From an uncultured Lachnospiraceae bacterium (GTDB lineage Bacteria; Bacillota; Clostridia; Lachnospirales; Lachnospiraceae), in assembly GCA_910585215.1 (NCBI GenBank), contig CAJUDQ010000001.1, positions 80,625 through 144,624 of the forward strand: a stretch of 64,000 nucleotides of DNA, read 5' to 3'. Below the pieces are notes generated by a model. The model saw only the letters and a list, made by a program, of their open reading frames with translations, searched no databases and was not told where the DNA came from. The number at the start of each line of letters is the position of its first letter. Position 1 is the stretch's first letter. The position numbers and the translations under genes are program-made. Shown here piece after piece: positions 36,464 to 44,794 of the stretch.

Positions 36464-36513
36464 AGTATAACACTTCGAATGAAAAAAGTACAGACAATTT
36501 TAAACATTTGTTC
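36464..36513 (-). promoter_or_regulatory. Putative LexA-controlled promoter of the YdjM-like gene
   Basis: The minus-strand sequence has GAACAAATGTTT (36502-36513) and TATACT (36464-36469) with a 32-base interval, as in the uvrB promoter. In between, TTGTCTGTACTTTTTT is shared with it. The LexA-like box starts five bases from the stop codon of the upstream gene, so it is squeezed between the two genes. Confidence 0.6.
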
Positions 36514-36517
36514 TGTT

Positions 36518-38359
36518 TTATTTATCTTTCTGCTCTGATTTTGGTACCGGAAGAATGGAAAGCAGTACACCACACAAGACACATGGCAGTGGCGTAACTG
36601 TCACAATGCTGTCATTTATAACAGCATAACAAATAAAACCCATAACACACGTAAATAACCAGTGAACATGTTCACTGCCCACAACAGGCGCCTGCTTACT
36701 TATACAAAATCTTCGATATCTGCAAATAATACAGGAAAAAAATGCAATTATAGCCAGACACGCAATTCCTCCCAAGTCAATCCAGATCTGCAGATACATA
36801 TTATGGGGCTTATCAATGACAAATTTATGGCTTCCATGTGTATTTAAAAGACCTACATAATCATTCTGTGGAAAATAATATGTAAAATTTCCAGGACCTT
36901 TTCCAATCAGCACGGTTTCTGGAAGTAGTGGAAGGGAATTTATCCATGTATAACTGCGCCCTGTGAACAATGAATAGAATCTCTCTCCAAATCGTGAAGT
37001 ATTAGAAACCTTCATGAGTTTTTCACCATTCTGCCCGATTCCCCAGAATCTTCCCTCATCAATATAAAAGTCAACAACGTCGTCATAACCCAAATCAAAC
37101 ACAAAATAATCTGACTGATAAGCGGCTGATATCATCTGATATCTTTTATCTTCAAAACAAAAATTTCCTTCTTCTTCCATTTTATATTCCAATCTTTGAT
37201 TTTCAGTATCATAAAAGCTAAATTCCTGATTTTCAAAACAGACTTTTAAGGATTCCACCTGTCCATATAAAATCAGTGTATTATTTTCTATTTTTATGTC
37301 TTTCAGATAAAAAATTTCTTCGTTTCTATTTGCATTACTTTCATTTGTAAGCACATTTTTTCCAATTTCCAATAACTTTCCACTAACTGCCAGATTAATG
37401 ATACAAAGCAGTGCCGTCAGAACGCCAAACCATACAGCTGCTTTGAGCAACGGCCTGCTCCATTGTTTTCTTTCCAATAATAAAAGAAGAATGTTTTCTA
37501 ATAATACCAGATAAAACGAAGCAGAAGATTTTGCCGCTATTACACAGAAAAAGATTCCAGCAGAAAGAAATAAATATGTAGTTGCTGATTTTTTGTCTTT
37601 TGCCCTGAAATATTCGGATATTCCAAAAGGAAATATCAACATACAAAAGCCGCCATAATAATTGGGATTGTAAAAAGTCAATGCTACAGAAGTAAGATAA
37701 TTTGAATTATCCATACTTTCTACAATACTGTAATATTCCTTTGGCGCTATTATGTATTTCAAGAAAGGAAGATTCAAAAGCGGTCGGTAACAAAATTCTA
37801 TTAATGTAAGAACAATTGTAATTATGGATAAAAGAATTATTACTTTTTTTAAAATATCCAAAGATTTCTGATAGCAGAAATAATTCATTGCCCCCAGACA
37901 GATTATTGGATAACTTATCAAAGTTAAAATTCCTTCCCCGCCTGAATAAGAGCCATTTGAAGATACAGTATTATTTTCTGAAAATAAACAAGAAAGAAAT
38001 ACGAATAGAGCAAACAGCGCCATGCAGCAGTACAGGCGGAAATTATATTTATTGCGAAGAGGGGTATCTGTCAATATGTGGTCGGGGAAAATATTTTCCC
38101 CGACCAACACCAGAAGCAGAAAAACAGCGAGAATTAAGACAAATGTTGCTTTCGAATGTAGAAAAAAGTCAAATATATAACCATTGTAATTTTCAAATAC
38201 ACCTTGTGCTTTTTCATCCAGCTTCCATATTTTCAGATAGGTTATCCATGGATAAAACAGGACAAATCCTGCGATTACCGCTGCAAAGAAAGTTTTATAC
38301 GCAGGTATATTGTTATCTTTGCTTTTATTTTTGGTCTTCATTTTGTTTTGATTCTTCAT
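36518..38359 (-). CDS. O-antigen ligase/polymerase-like (Wzy_C) membrane protein
   Basis: A 613-residue polytopic membrane protein. N-terminal helices occupy residues about 20-290. A non-helical extracytoplasmic insert of about 150 residues lies near 330-490. Then comes the family motif KPHNMYLQIWIDLGGIACLAI near 540, typical of the Wzy_C/WaaL superfamily that polymerises or transfers glycans at the outer face of the membrane. In Gram-positives such proteins polymerise capsule or teichoic-type glycans or act in protein glycosylation. It begins seven bases after the stop of the dockerin-LRR gene, and its ribosome site (AGGAAAG) lies in the end of that gene. The two are therefore likely co-translated. 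A link between glycan transfer and the dockerin proteins is possible but unproven. Confidence 0.82.
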   Translation of the reverse strand: MKNQNKMKTKNKSKDNNIPAYKTFFAAVIAGFVLFYPWITYLKIWKLDEKAQGVFENYNGYIFDFFLHSKATFVLILAVFLLLVLVGENIFPDHILTDTPLRNKYNFRLYCCMALFALFVFLSCLFSENNTVSSNGSYSGGEGILTLISYPIICLGAMNYFCYQKSLDILKKVIILLSIITIVLTLIEFCYRPLLNLPFLKYIIAPKEYYSIVESMDNSNYLTSVALTFYNPNYYGGFCMLIFPFGISEYFRAKDKKSATTYLFLSAGIFFCVIAAKSSASFYLVLLENILLLLLERKQWSRPLLKAAVWFGVLTALLCIINLAVSGKLLEIGKNVLTNESNANRNEEIFYLKDIKIENNTLILYGQVESLKVCFENQEFSFYDTENQRLEYKMEEEGNFCFEDKRYQMISAAYQSDYFVFDLGYDDVVDFYIDEGRFWGIGQNGEKLMKVSNTSRFGERFYSLFTGRSYTWINSLPLLPETVLIGKGPGNFTYYFPQNDYVGLLNTHGSHKFVIDKPHNMYLQIWIDLGGIACLAIIAFFSCIICRYRRFCISKQAPVVGSEHVHWLFTCVMGFICYAVINDSIVTVTPLPCVLCGVLLSILPVPKSEQKDK

Positions 38360-38366
38360 TCTATCT

Positions 38367-40802
38367 TTACTTTCCTAATGTCATATCATATCCGGCAAGA
38401 TATCTTAACAACCGTACAGCATCTTTGCTGTCTACCTTATTATCTCCATTCACATCTGCCGCAGTCCCATCAAAAGTGAGTCCTTCATATCCTGCAAGGT
38501 GCTTTTTTAATAGTACGGCATCTTTGGAATTGACGTCACCGTCGCCGTTGATATCACCATAGATTATACTTTGCTCTTTTAATTCTGTTTCTGTTATCAA
38601 ATATATACTGAAATGGTCTGTTCTGAAAACCAGCTCATTATCCACATATTCAGCATGCATATTTTCCATACATCCATTACTTTTTACATAATAGATTTTA
38701 CAACGCTCACCCTTGTAACCTTGTGGAACAGGGATTTTTACGGTTACTGTTCCCTCTGGTTCCACAGGAACCTTAGATTCGTCCATAAATGTCATAGAAT
38801 AAGCGCAAAACATTACATCTTCGGGAGATATGCCATCTTCTGCTATTTTATTTGATAAATGAATGTTTTGATATTCGGCATCATCTTCATTCAAAAGTTT
38901 TGATTGAAACAAATATCTACCTGTATCTTCTTTAGTACTATAAGAAACCGAAATATTATCCTCAGAAGAAATGGTATGAATATACCGAAATGATATATTA
39001 TATGCCTTTGCATACTGTTCTGCCCGTGAATCTTTCACCCCTATAACCGTTAAATCATCACAGCCATTAAATATATCATATCCCATATACTGTACACTCT
39101 CAGGTATTTCAATTTCTGTCAATCCTGAACAGTATTCAAATGAACGGCTATATATAGACGACACCCCTTCTGGAATCACATATCTTCCTGCCTTTCCAAT
39201 TGGATATTGAATCAGTCTAGTCTTTATCTTATCATATAGAACACCATCATAAGAGCTGTAATTTTGATTTTCCTCTGCTGCCTGAATCTCTGTTAAACTC
39301 TCACAATAACGAAAAACATTTTTTCCTATCTTTTCTACGCTTTCTGGTATTACAATTTTAATTAACTTATCACAATTTTGAAACGCTGAATCTCTTATAT
39401 TTACTATACCATCTGGAAGAATACAATCTCCACTTTTTCCATTTACATAACGAACCAATTCTGTCTTTTCTTTATTATATAAACTACCACTATCAGAGCT
39501 GTATTTTAAACTTTTCTCTGATACTTGTATCTCTGTTAGGCGGCCGCATTTATTAAATTCACCATCACTTATCTCTGTTAAGCTTTCTGGTATTTCTACT
39601 TTTGTTAAATTGCTGCATTCCTGAAATGCCCCGTTCGCTATTTGTTCTACTCCTTCTGGAATCATATAACTTCCACTTTTTCCACTTGGATACCGAAGCA
39701 ATACTGTTTTTGATTTATTATATAAAGCGCCGTCTTGTGAGCTGTATATGGAATTTTCTTTTGCTACCTGTATTTCGATCAAACTGCTGCATCCTTCAAA
39801 TAGGGAAATAGAAGAACTTGTATTTATCAAGCTTTCTGGTATATAAATTTTTGTCAAATTACGGCAATCGCGAAAAGAAGAACTTGTAATTTTTGTTACA
39901 TCTTTTGGAATTTCAAAATCTCCCGTTTTTCCTTCGGGACAGCGAATTAAATATGTTTTTTCTTTATTATACAGAACACCATCTTGTGAAGTAAAATCCG
40001 GATTATTTTCTTCCACCTGTATACTTGTCAGACCGGCACAATTCCTGAACATATAACCATTCAAATTGTTCACACTTGCAGGAAAAATGATTTCTTTTAA
40101 ATAACTGCAATTTTCAAATGCATCTGTTTCTATGTGTGTTACTCCGTCAGGAACTTCATAGCTTCCAGATTTTCCATCTGGATATTTTATTAAACTTGTT
40201 TTTTGCTTATTATATAATACTCCGTCTATCGAAGTATATTTTGCATTTTCTTCTGCTACTTGTATCTCTGTCAAATTACTGCATCCTCTGAATATATAAT
40301 AATACATTGTTTTTACTTTTTCGGGAATGTTAATCTTTGACAGACTGCTACAATCCATGAAGGCATTTGAGCCGATAAATGTCAGGCTGTTTGGAAGTTC
40401 TATGTCTGTCAGGCTGGTGCAGCCCTCAAATGTTGATCTTTTAATTTCGCTGACAGTATCAGGAATTTTTATTCCGGTGATATTTTTACAATGATAAAAT
40501 GCTCCGCTAAGGCTTGTTACCTCTTTTCCTTCTATCTGTTCAGGTACTTGTATTTCTGTATTTATTCCCTTATAACCTAGAATTGCTATGGTGCCATCTT
40601 TCTTTTCACAATAATAATAATCTCCGTCTGTTTTTATCTGTTCTTTCTTTATGTACTGCATATATAAAATTTTAGTATTCTGAGCATATACCTTTGTATT
40701 GCTTCCTGTAAACAAAAATGCTGGAATAGAAGCAAGCACCACTGCCACTGCTAAAATACCTCCTGCGAGTTTTTCTAAAAAGCGTTTTCTTTCTTTTGTC
40801 AT
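38367..40802 (-). CDS. Secreted BspA-like leucine-rich-repeat protein with dockerin
   Basis: An 811-residue secreted protein. The signal peptide spans about residues 1-40 (LAGGILAVAVVLASIPAFLF, cleavage near VYAQN). An N-terminal GYKGINTEIQVPEQIEGK segment leads into about 20 BspA/TpLRR (LRR_5) units with the pattern F-x-x-C-S-x-L-T-x-I-x-I-P. Interspersed cassettes contain YNKEKTxLIRYPxGKxG. A 150-residue beta domain (KVPVEPEGTVTVKIPVPQGY) precedes the C-terminal dockerin (about 745-811: GDINGDGDVNSKDAVLLKKHL, second loop DVNGDNKVDSKD). Dockerins bind cohesin domains through Ca2+-stabilised EF-hand loops. It is likely surface-displayed and binds partners or host proteins. Paralogues are at 47737-50742 and 55933-58317. 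Confidence 0.9.
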   Translation of the reverse strand: MTKERKRFLEKLAGGILAVAVVLASIPAFLFTGSNTKVYAQNTKILYMQYIKKEQIKTDGDYYYCEKKDGTIAILGYKGINTEIQVPEQIEGKEVTSLSGAFYHCKNITGIKIPDTVSEIKRSTFEGCTSLTDIELPNSLTFIGSNAFMDCSSLSKINIPEKVKTMYYYIFRGCSNLTEIQVAEENAKYTSIDGVLYNKQKTSLIKYPDGKSGSYEVPDGVTHIETDAFENCSYLKEIIFPASVNNLNGYMFRNCAGLTSIQVEENNPDFTSQDGVLYNKEKTYLIRCPEGKTGDFEIPKDVTKITSSSFRDCRNLTKIYIPESLINTSSSISLFEGCSSLIEIQVAKENSIYSSQDGALYNKSKTVLLRYPSGKSGSYMIPEGVEQIANGAFQECSNLTKVEIPESLTEISDGEFNKCGRLTEIQVSEKSLKYSSDSGSLYNKEKTELVRYVNGKSGDCILPDGIVNIRDSAFQNCDKLIKIVIPESVEKIGKNVFRYCESLTEIQAAEENQNYSSYDGVLYDKIKTRLIQYPIGKAGRYVIPEGVSSIYSRSFEYCSGLTEIEIPESVQYMGYDIFNGCDDLTVIGVKDSRAEQYAKAYNISFRYIHTISSEDNISVSYSTKEDTGRYLFQSKLLNEDDAEYQNIHLSNKIAEDGISPEDVMFCAYSMTFMDESKVPVEPEGTVTVKIPVPQGYKGERCKIYYVKSNGCMENMHAEYVDNELVFRTDHFSIYLITETELKEQSIIYGDINGDGDVNSKDAVLLKKHLAGYEGLTFDGTAADVNGDNKVDSKDAVRLLRYLAGYDMTLGK
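39030..40530 (-). repeat. LRR_5 tandem repeats in the 38367-40802 gene
   Basis: Units of about 23 residues (FxxCSxLTxIxIPxxVxxI), several separated by 30-residue YNKEKT cassettes. Confidence 0.85.
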
Positions 40803-40944
40803 TTTTAAGTTCTCCTTTATTGTTTTTCCTTAAAATTTTTTATAATTATCCCAATGTGGTCCTATAGTCTGTAAAATACTTGAAAATCCTTATTTGTACA
40901 ATATTTTAATATGTATCAATTTTATTCATTCTGTCTCTGTTCTA

Positions 40945-41142
40945 CTATTTAAAAAATAGTTTATAACGACTTCTTTTTCTTATATCATACACAATATTAT
41001 GCAGCTTATTGCATTTTTTGCATTCATATTGATATTCCATATAAATACAATCCTCTGGCAGTAATGTTAAATGGTATTTTCTATTTAGGCAGTTCCGGCA
41101 ATAATGCCCTAAAATATTTTGTTTCAAGTAGTTATACTTCAT
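40945..41142 (-). CDS. Small four-cysteine zinc-ribbon-like protein
   Basis: A 65-residue basic protein with CRNC (near residue 15) and CKKC (near 39), spaced as in a zinc ribbon. It has a basic tail (RKRSRYKLFFK) and no signal peptide. A GAGG site lies before ATG 41142, 31 bases after the preceding dockerin gene, which supports a real gene. It is the only cytoplasmic-looking protein inside the dockerin run. Function unknown; nucleic-acid binding would be a guess. Confidence 0.65.
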   Translation of the reverse strand: MKYNYLKQNILGHYCRNCLNRKYHLTLLPEDCIYMEYQYECKKCNKLHNIVYDIRKRSRYKLFFK

Positions 41143-41173
41143 TATAATTACCTCTTCGTATTTTAATTTTTTG

Positions 41174-44100
41174 TTATTTTCCTAATGTTACTTCATAACC
41201 TGCAAGATGTCTCAGCAGCCTTACAGCATCTTTACTATCCACTTCACTGTCCCCATTCACATCTGCTGCTTCCTTATCAATACTTAATCCCGAATATTTC
41301 GCAAGATATTTTTTTATTGAAACTGCATCTTTACTGTCCACTTTGCCGTCGCTGTTGACATCTCCATAAATAGTTTGAGATTCCTGTGTTTCATTGATAA
41401 ACTTTCCTGCTTCCGAAAGTTTTGTAATTGTATTTTCATCAATATTTGAATTACAATAAGAAAATGATATATTCCCATTTTTATCAGTAGTAGCCTGAGC
41501 AATATAAAGCAAATTATCAGAATCGAAAAAATTTTCTACAGCATCAGATTTTATTTGACAAAAAATATAGTCCCGATTTGGAATAAGATGTTCATAAGAA
41601 GCAGATAATATTACCTTGTTCAATCTTGATGTATATTCTTCTTTCATTTTAAATAAATATGCCTTCAAGTTTTCTTTTTCTTCTGGTATAATAATTTCTT
41701 CTGGTTGATATATCTCTATATTATTTCCATTCCCAAGCTGACCGCTATCATTATTTCCCCACATATATAAACTTCCGTCTGTTGTAACTGCTCCTCTATG
41801 TTGTCCTGCTGTACTAAATAATGATACGTTTTCCATAATCAACAATGGTATCATATTAAAATTTCCAATTCCCCAGCTATATAATTTTCCATCTATTGTA
41901 ATTGCTCCACTTGAATTTCCAAAACTAATTTTTGTTATATTAGAAATAACACTTTGAGGTTCAAGATGTGCAACTTTACTCCCATCTCCTAATTGTCCAC
42001 TATAATTTGCACCCCATGTATATAATGTTCCATCTAATGTAATTGCTCCGCTATGGTCTTCTCCATGGCTGACGGCTGCAATATCATCCATTATTTTAAT
42101 TGGTGTGCTATGCGGTGTCATACCTCCGCTTCCTCCAAGATTAGTTAATTGCCCACTAAAATTATCTCCCCAAACATATAGGCTTCCATCTCTCTTAACT
42201 GCTCCACTGCAAAAACTATTCATACTAATTTGTATCACATCATCCATTATTTTAATTGGGGCATAACAAGTTTCTGTTGTACCATTACCTAATTGTCCCA
42301 TATTATTATTTCCCCACATATATAAGCTTCCATCTTTTGTTAATGCTCCTGCATGTGTGGAACCAAGACTAACAGCTGCTACATTCTCCAAAACTTTTAT
42401 TGGAACTAAGCTTGAAACAGTCGTACCATTACCTAATTGTCCCATATTATTACTTCCCCACATATATAAGCTTCCATCTTTGCTAATCGCTGCACTAAAT
42501 CGTGTCCCCAACGCAACATAAACGATATCATCCATGATTTTAACTGGTATATTACTATTATTTGTATCTCCCGTTCCAAGCTGTCCTTCCGAATTCTCTC
42601 CCCACATATATAAGCCCCCATTCTCTGTAACTGCTGCGCTATGTGAATAGCCTAAGCTAATTGCAGCCACTTTTTGTTTTCTTTCAATGTTTATAACAAT
42701 ATTTGCTTCTTGTTGTATATTGGTAATTATAATGTCTTTCTCAGTCTTGCAGTACCCCTCCTTCACAGCTTTTATCCTATGCGTTCCCTTTGCCAGATAA
42801 CATACTGCTGTACCATTTTCATCTGTAATATATTCATCATTTACTAAAACACCCTCTATTGGATTTCCGTCTTTATCTTTTATAGTAACCGTAGTTTTAT
42901 AACTAATATGCGGACATGTTCCCCATCCTAATTCCCGAAAAGTAATTGAATAATAAAAGTCTGTAAGTTTAAATGTAAATTCCTTTGAATTTTTAAATTT
43001 CAATTTCTCGCTGTCCACTAACTGCGCTTCCACGCTCAATTTTATTTTTGCGTTTATTTCGCCTTCCACACATTGCTCACAGTCATGTTTTTCCGAAGTA
43101 GATTCTGGTTCTGCTATTGTCCATTTTGCCTTTATTTCTACTCCTGCCTGTGCTTGAAATTCCAGTTTTGCAAGATGTTCTGAGATAATACCAACCTGCG
43201 GTTCCAAGGACAGCCCCAAAAATATGCTTCCCTCCGCTTCTATTTTAGGTTCAAATGAAACAGCCCGAATCAGCTCGCCTCTATTCTTGCCTCTATCATC
43301 GTTATCGCACCAAAAACCAACCTCGCCTTTTAATTCCCCACTCAGCTCTATTTTCGCTTCTATTTCTAATACAATACTTGGCGTAAATTTAACCTCAAGT
43401 ATTGGTATTGGCCGAATCGTTATTTCAGCAAGTTTTAGATTTCCTTCTATTTTTGCTTCAGCACCGATGCTTACTTTTACCGCAAAATCAAATTTATACT
43501 CAAGATATTTATATTTCTGACTAATATAGATTTTAATGGAGTTTTTAATTTCCACTTCTGCTTCCCCATTTACTTTTACAGAAGTACTTACGTGATTGCC
43601 CTCATTATCAATTACTTTTCCTTCTTTAAATGTATAGGAAGCCGCTATGCTTTTTTCGTCTTTTACATCATAAGCATATGTCTGTATTTCTTCCTCATCT
43701 TCCCATTCTATAAGTCCATTATAAATAATTCCTTCCCCACAGGTGCTTTCATCTATTTCTGCTTTTTCCAGTCCTGCTTGCGAGTCAATCTTTACATACG
43801 AAAATACTTCCTCCAATGAACTCTCATCTGCAGTAATTGTCACAGTTGTTCCATTTTTCTCTATTTCTTTTATTTTTACAATCAACAAGGTTTCTTCATT
43901 ATATTGATAGGAAAATATATCGTTCTGTTTTAATGATAAAATTATATTGTCTGCATTTTCTATTATATAAATTCCATGTTTCTCATCAATGGAAACTATC
44001 TGATTTATATTATCCCCTGCTTCTATAATAATTACATTATCTTTATACACTGCAAAATTATTGGTTTTATCTTCGTCCAGATTCACTACCTTTTCCTGTT

Positions 44101-44656
44101 CAAAATCGTCTACCGTTTTCGCAAAAAACTCTTGCATTTCCTGCGTATAATTTGGAGATTCATAGAAACTGCACAACGGAGCTAGCGTTTCCTTATTTAC
44201 CATAAATACTCGAAGTAAAAAATATTGCGGCATTTTCTCCGCCGAAATATCTATGTATGCCTCACTCTCTCCTTTTAAAATCTCTGACATACCAGAGGCA
44301 AGCATTTCTTCTCCGTTTTCGGTATAAATACCCGCTACTATTACTGCATCCTCTGTAGCTTGAAAAGATACCTGCACCTGCCCTTTTTCTATTGTTGCTT
44401 CAAAGATATTGTTGCCATTATTATTCTCCTGTTTTTGTTGCTCCTCAGATAATGTTTCTGCCAGCATATTTCCAAAAGAATTATTACCCTGCATTGTGAT
44501 ACTATCTTTATTTATACCCATGGAAGAATCTGCTTCAGATTTTTCAACAGCGGCAAGCGCTTGTGTAAAACTACCAAACAGAGTATTTAAATATATTATA
44601 GATATTGTCATAATAGCCGCACATAACACAGAAATAATTATTTTTGCTTTTTTCAT
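41174..44656 (-). CDS. Secreted RCC1-propeller protein with dockerin
   Basis: An 1160-residue secreted protein. An N-terminal signal helix is at about 5-35 (IISVLCAAIMTISIIYL). A long beta-rich region to about 610 is shared with the paralogue at 50773-54069 (for example LDEDKTNNFAVYKD). At about 620-680 lies a carboxypeptidase-regulatory-like beta sandwich (IKDKDGNPIEGVLVNDEYITDENG in two parts) not found in the paralogue. Seven RCC1 units (pattern GxLYMWGxNxxGQLGxG) at about 680-1000 predict a seven-bladed propeller. The C-terminal dockerin is at about 1095-1160 (GDVNSDGKVDSKD; DVNGDSEVDSKD). Probably cell-surface; partner unknown. Confidence 0.9.
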   Translation of the reverse strand: MKKAKIIISVLCAAIMTISIIYLNTLFGSFTQALAAVEKSEADSSMGINKDSITMQGNNSFGNMLAETLSEEQQKQENNNGNNIFEATIEKGQVQVSFQATEDAVIVAGIYTENGEEMLASGMSEILKGESEAYIDISAEKMPQYFLLRVFMVNKETLAPLCSFYESPNYTQEMQEFFAKTVDDFEQEKVVNLDEDKTNNFAVYKDNVIIIEAGDNINQIVSIDEKHGIYIIENADNIILSLKQNDIFSYQYNEETLLIVKIKEIEKNGTTVTITADESSLEEVFSYVKIDSQAGLEKAEIDESTCGEGIIYNGLIEWEDEEEIQTYAYDVKDEKSIAASYTFKEGKVIDNEGNHVSTSVKVNGEAEVEIKNSIKIYISQKYKYLEYKFDFAVKVSIGAEAKIEGNLKLAEITIRPIPILEVKFTPSIVLEIEAKIELSGELKGEVGFWCDNDDRGKNRGELIRAVSFEPKIEAEGSIFLGLSLEPQVGIISEHLAKLEFQAQAGVEIKAKWTIAEPESTSEKHDCEQCVEGEINAKIKLSVEAQLVDSEKLKFKNSKEFTFKLTDFYYSITFRELGWGTCPHISYKTTVTIKDKDGNPIEGVLVNDEYITDENGTAVCYLAKGTHRIKAVKEGYCKTEKDIIITNIQQEANIVINIERKQKVAAISLGYSHSAAVTENGGLYMWGENSEGQLGTGDTNNSNIPVKIMDDIVYVALGTRFSAAISKDGSLYMWGSNNMGQLGNGTTVSSLVPIKVLENVAAVSLGSTHAGALTKDGSLYMWGNNNMGQLGNGTTETCYAPIKIMDDVIQISMNSFCSGAVKRDGSLYVWGDNFSGQLTNLGGSGGMTPHSTPIKIMDDIAAVSHGEDHSGAITLDGTLYTWGANYSGQLGDGSKVAHLEPQSVISNITKISFGNSSGAITIDGKLYSWGIGNFNMIPLLIMENVSLFSTAGQHRGAVTTDGSLYMWGNNDSGQLGNGNNIEIYQPEEIIIPEEKENLKAYLFKMKEEYTSRLNKVILSASYEHLIPNRDYIFCQIKSDAVENFFDSDNLLYIAQATTDKNGNISFSYCNSNIDENTITKLSEAGKFINETQESQTIYGDVNSDGKVDSKDAVSIKKYLAKYSGLSIDKEAADVNGDSEVDSKDAVRLLRHLAGYEVTLGK
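41700..42680 (-). repeat. Seven RCC1 repeats in the 41174-44656 gene
   Basis: Units of about 50 residues (150 bases), with AAIxKDGSLYMWGxNNMGQLG as the core. Near-identical DNA between units suggests recent internal duplication. Confidence 0.85.
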
Positions 44657-44794
44657 AGAAGTCTCCCTTCTGCCAATATTAATTGGCGGTGTAAATACAA
44701 ATATTTTAATAACAAACTGAACCTGTCAGTTTTAGCTGGTAATGGCTCAGTTTTATTATGATTTAATATATCAATTCTACCTTTGTTTCATTGT

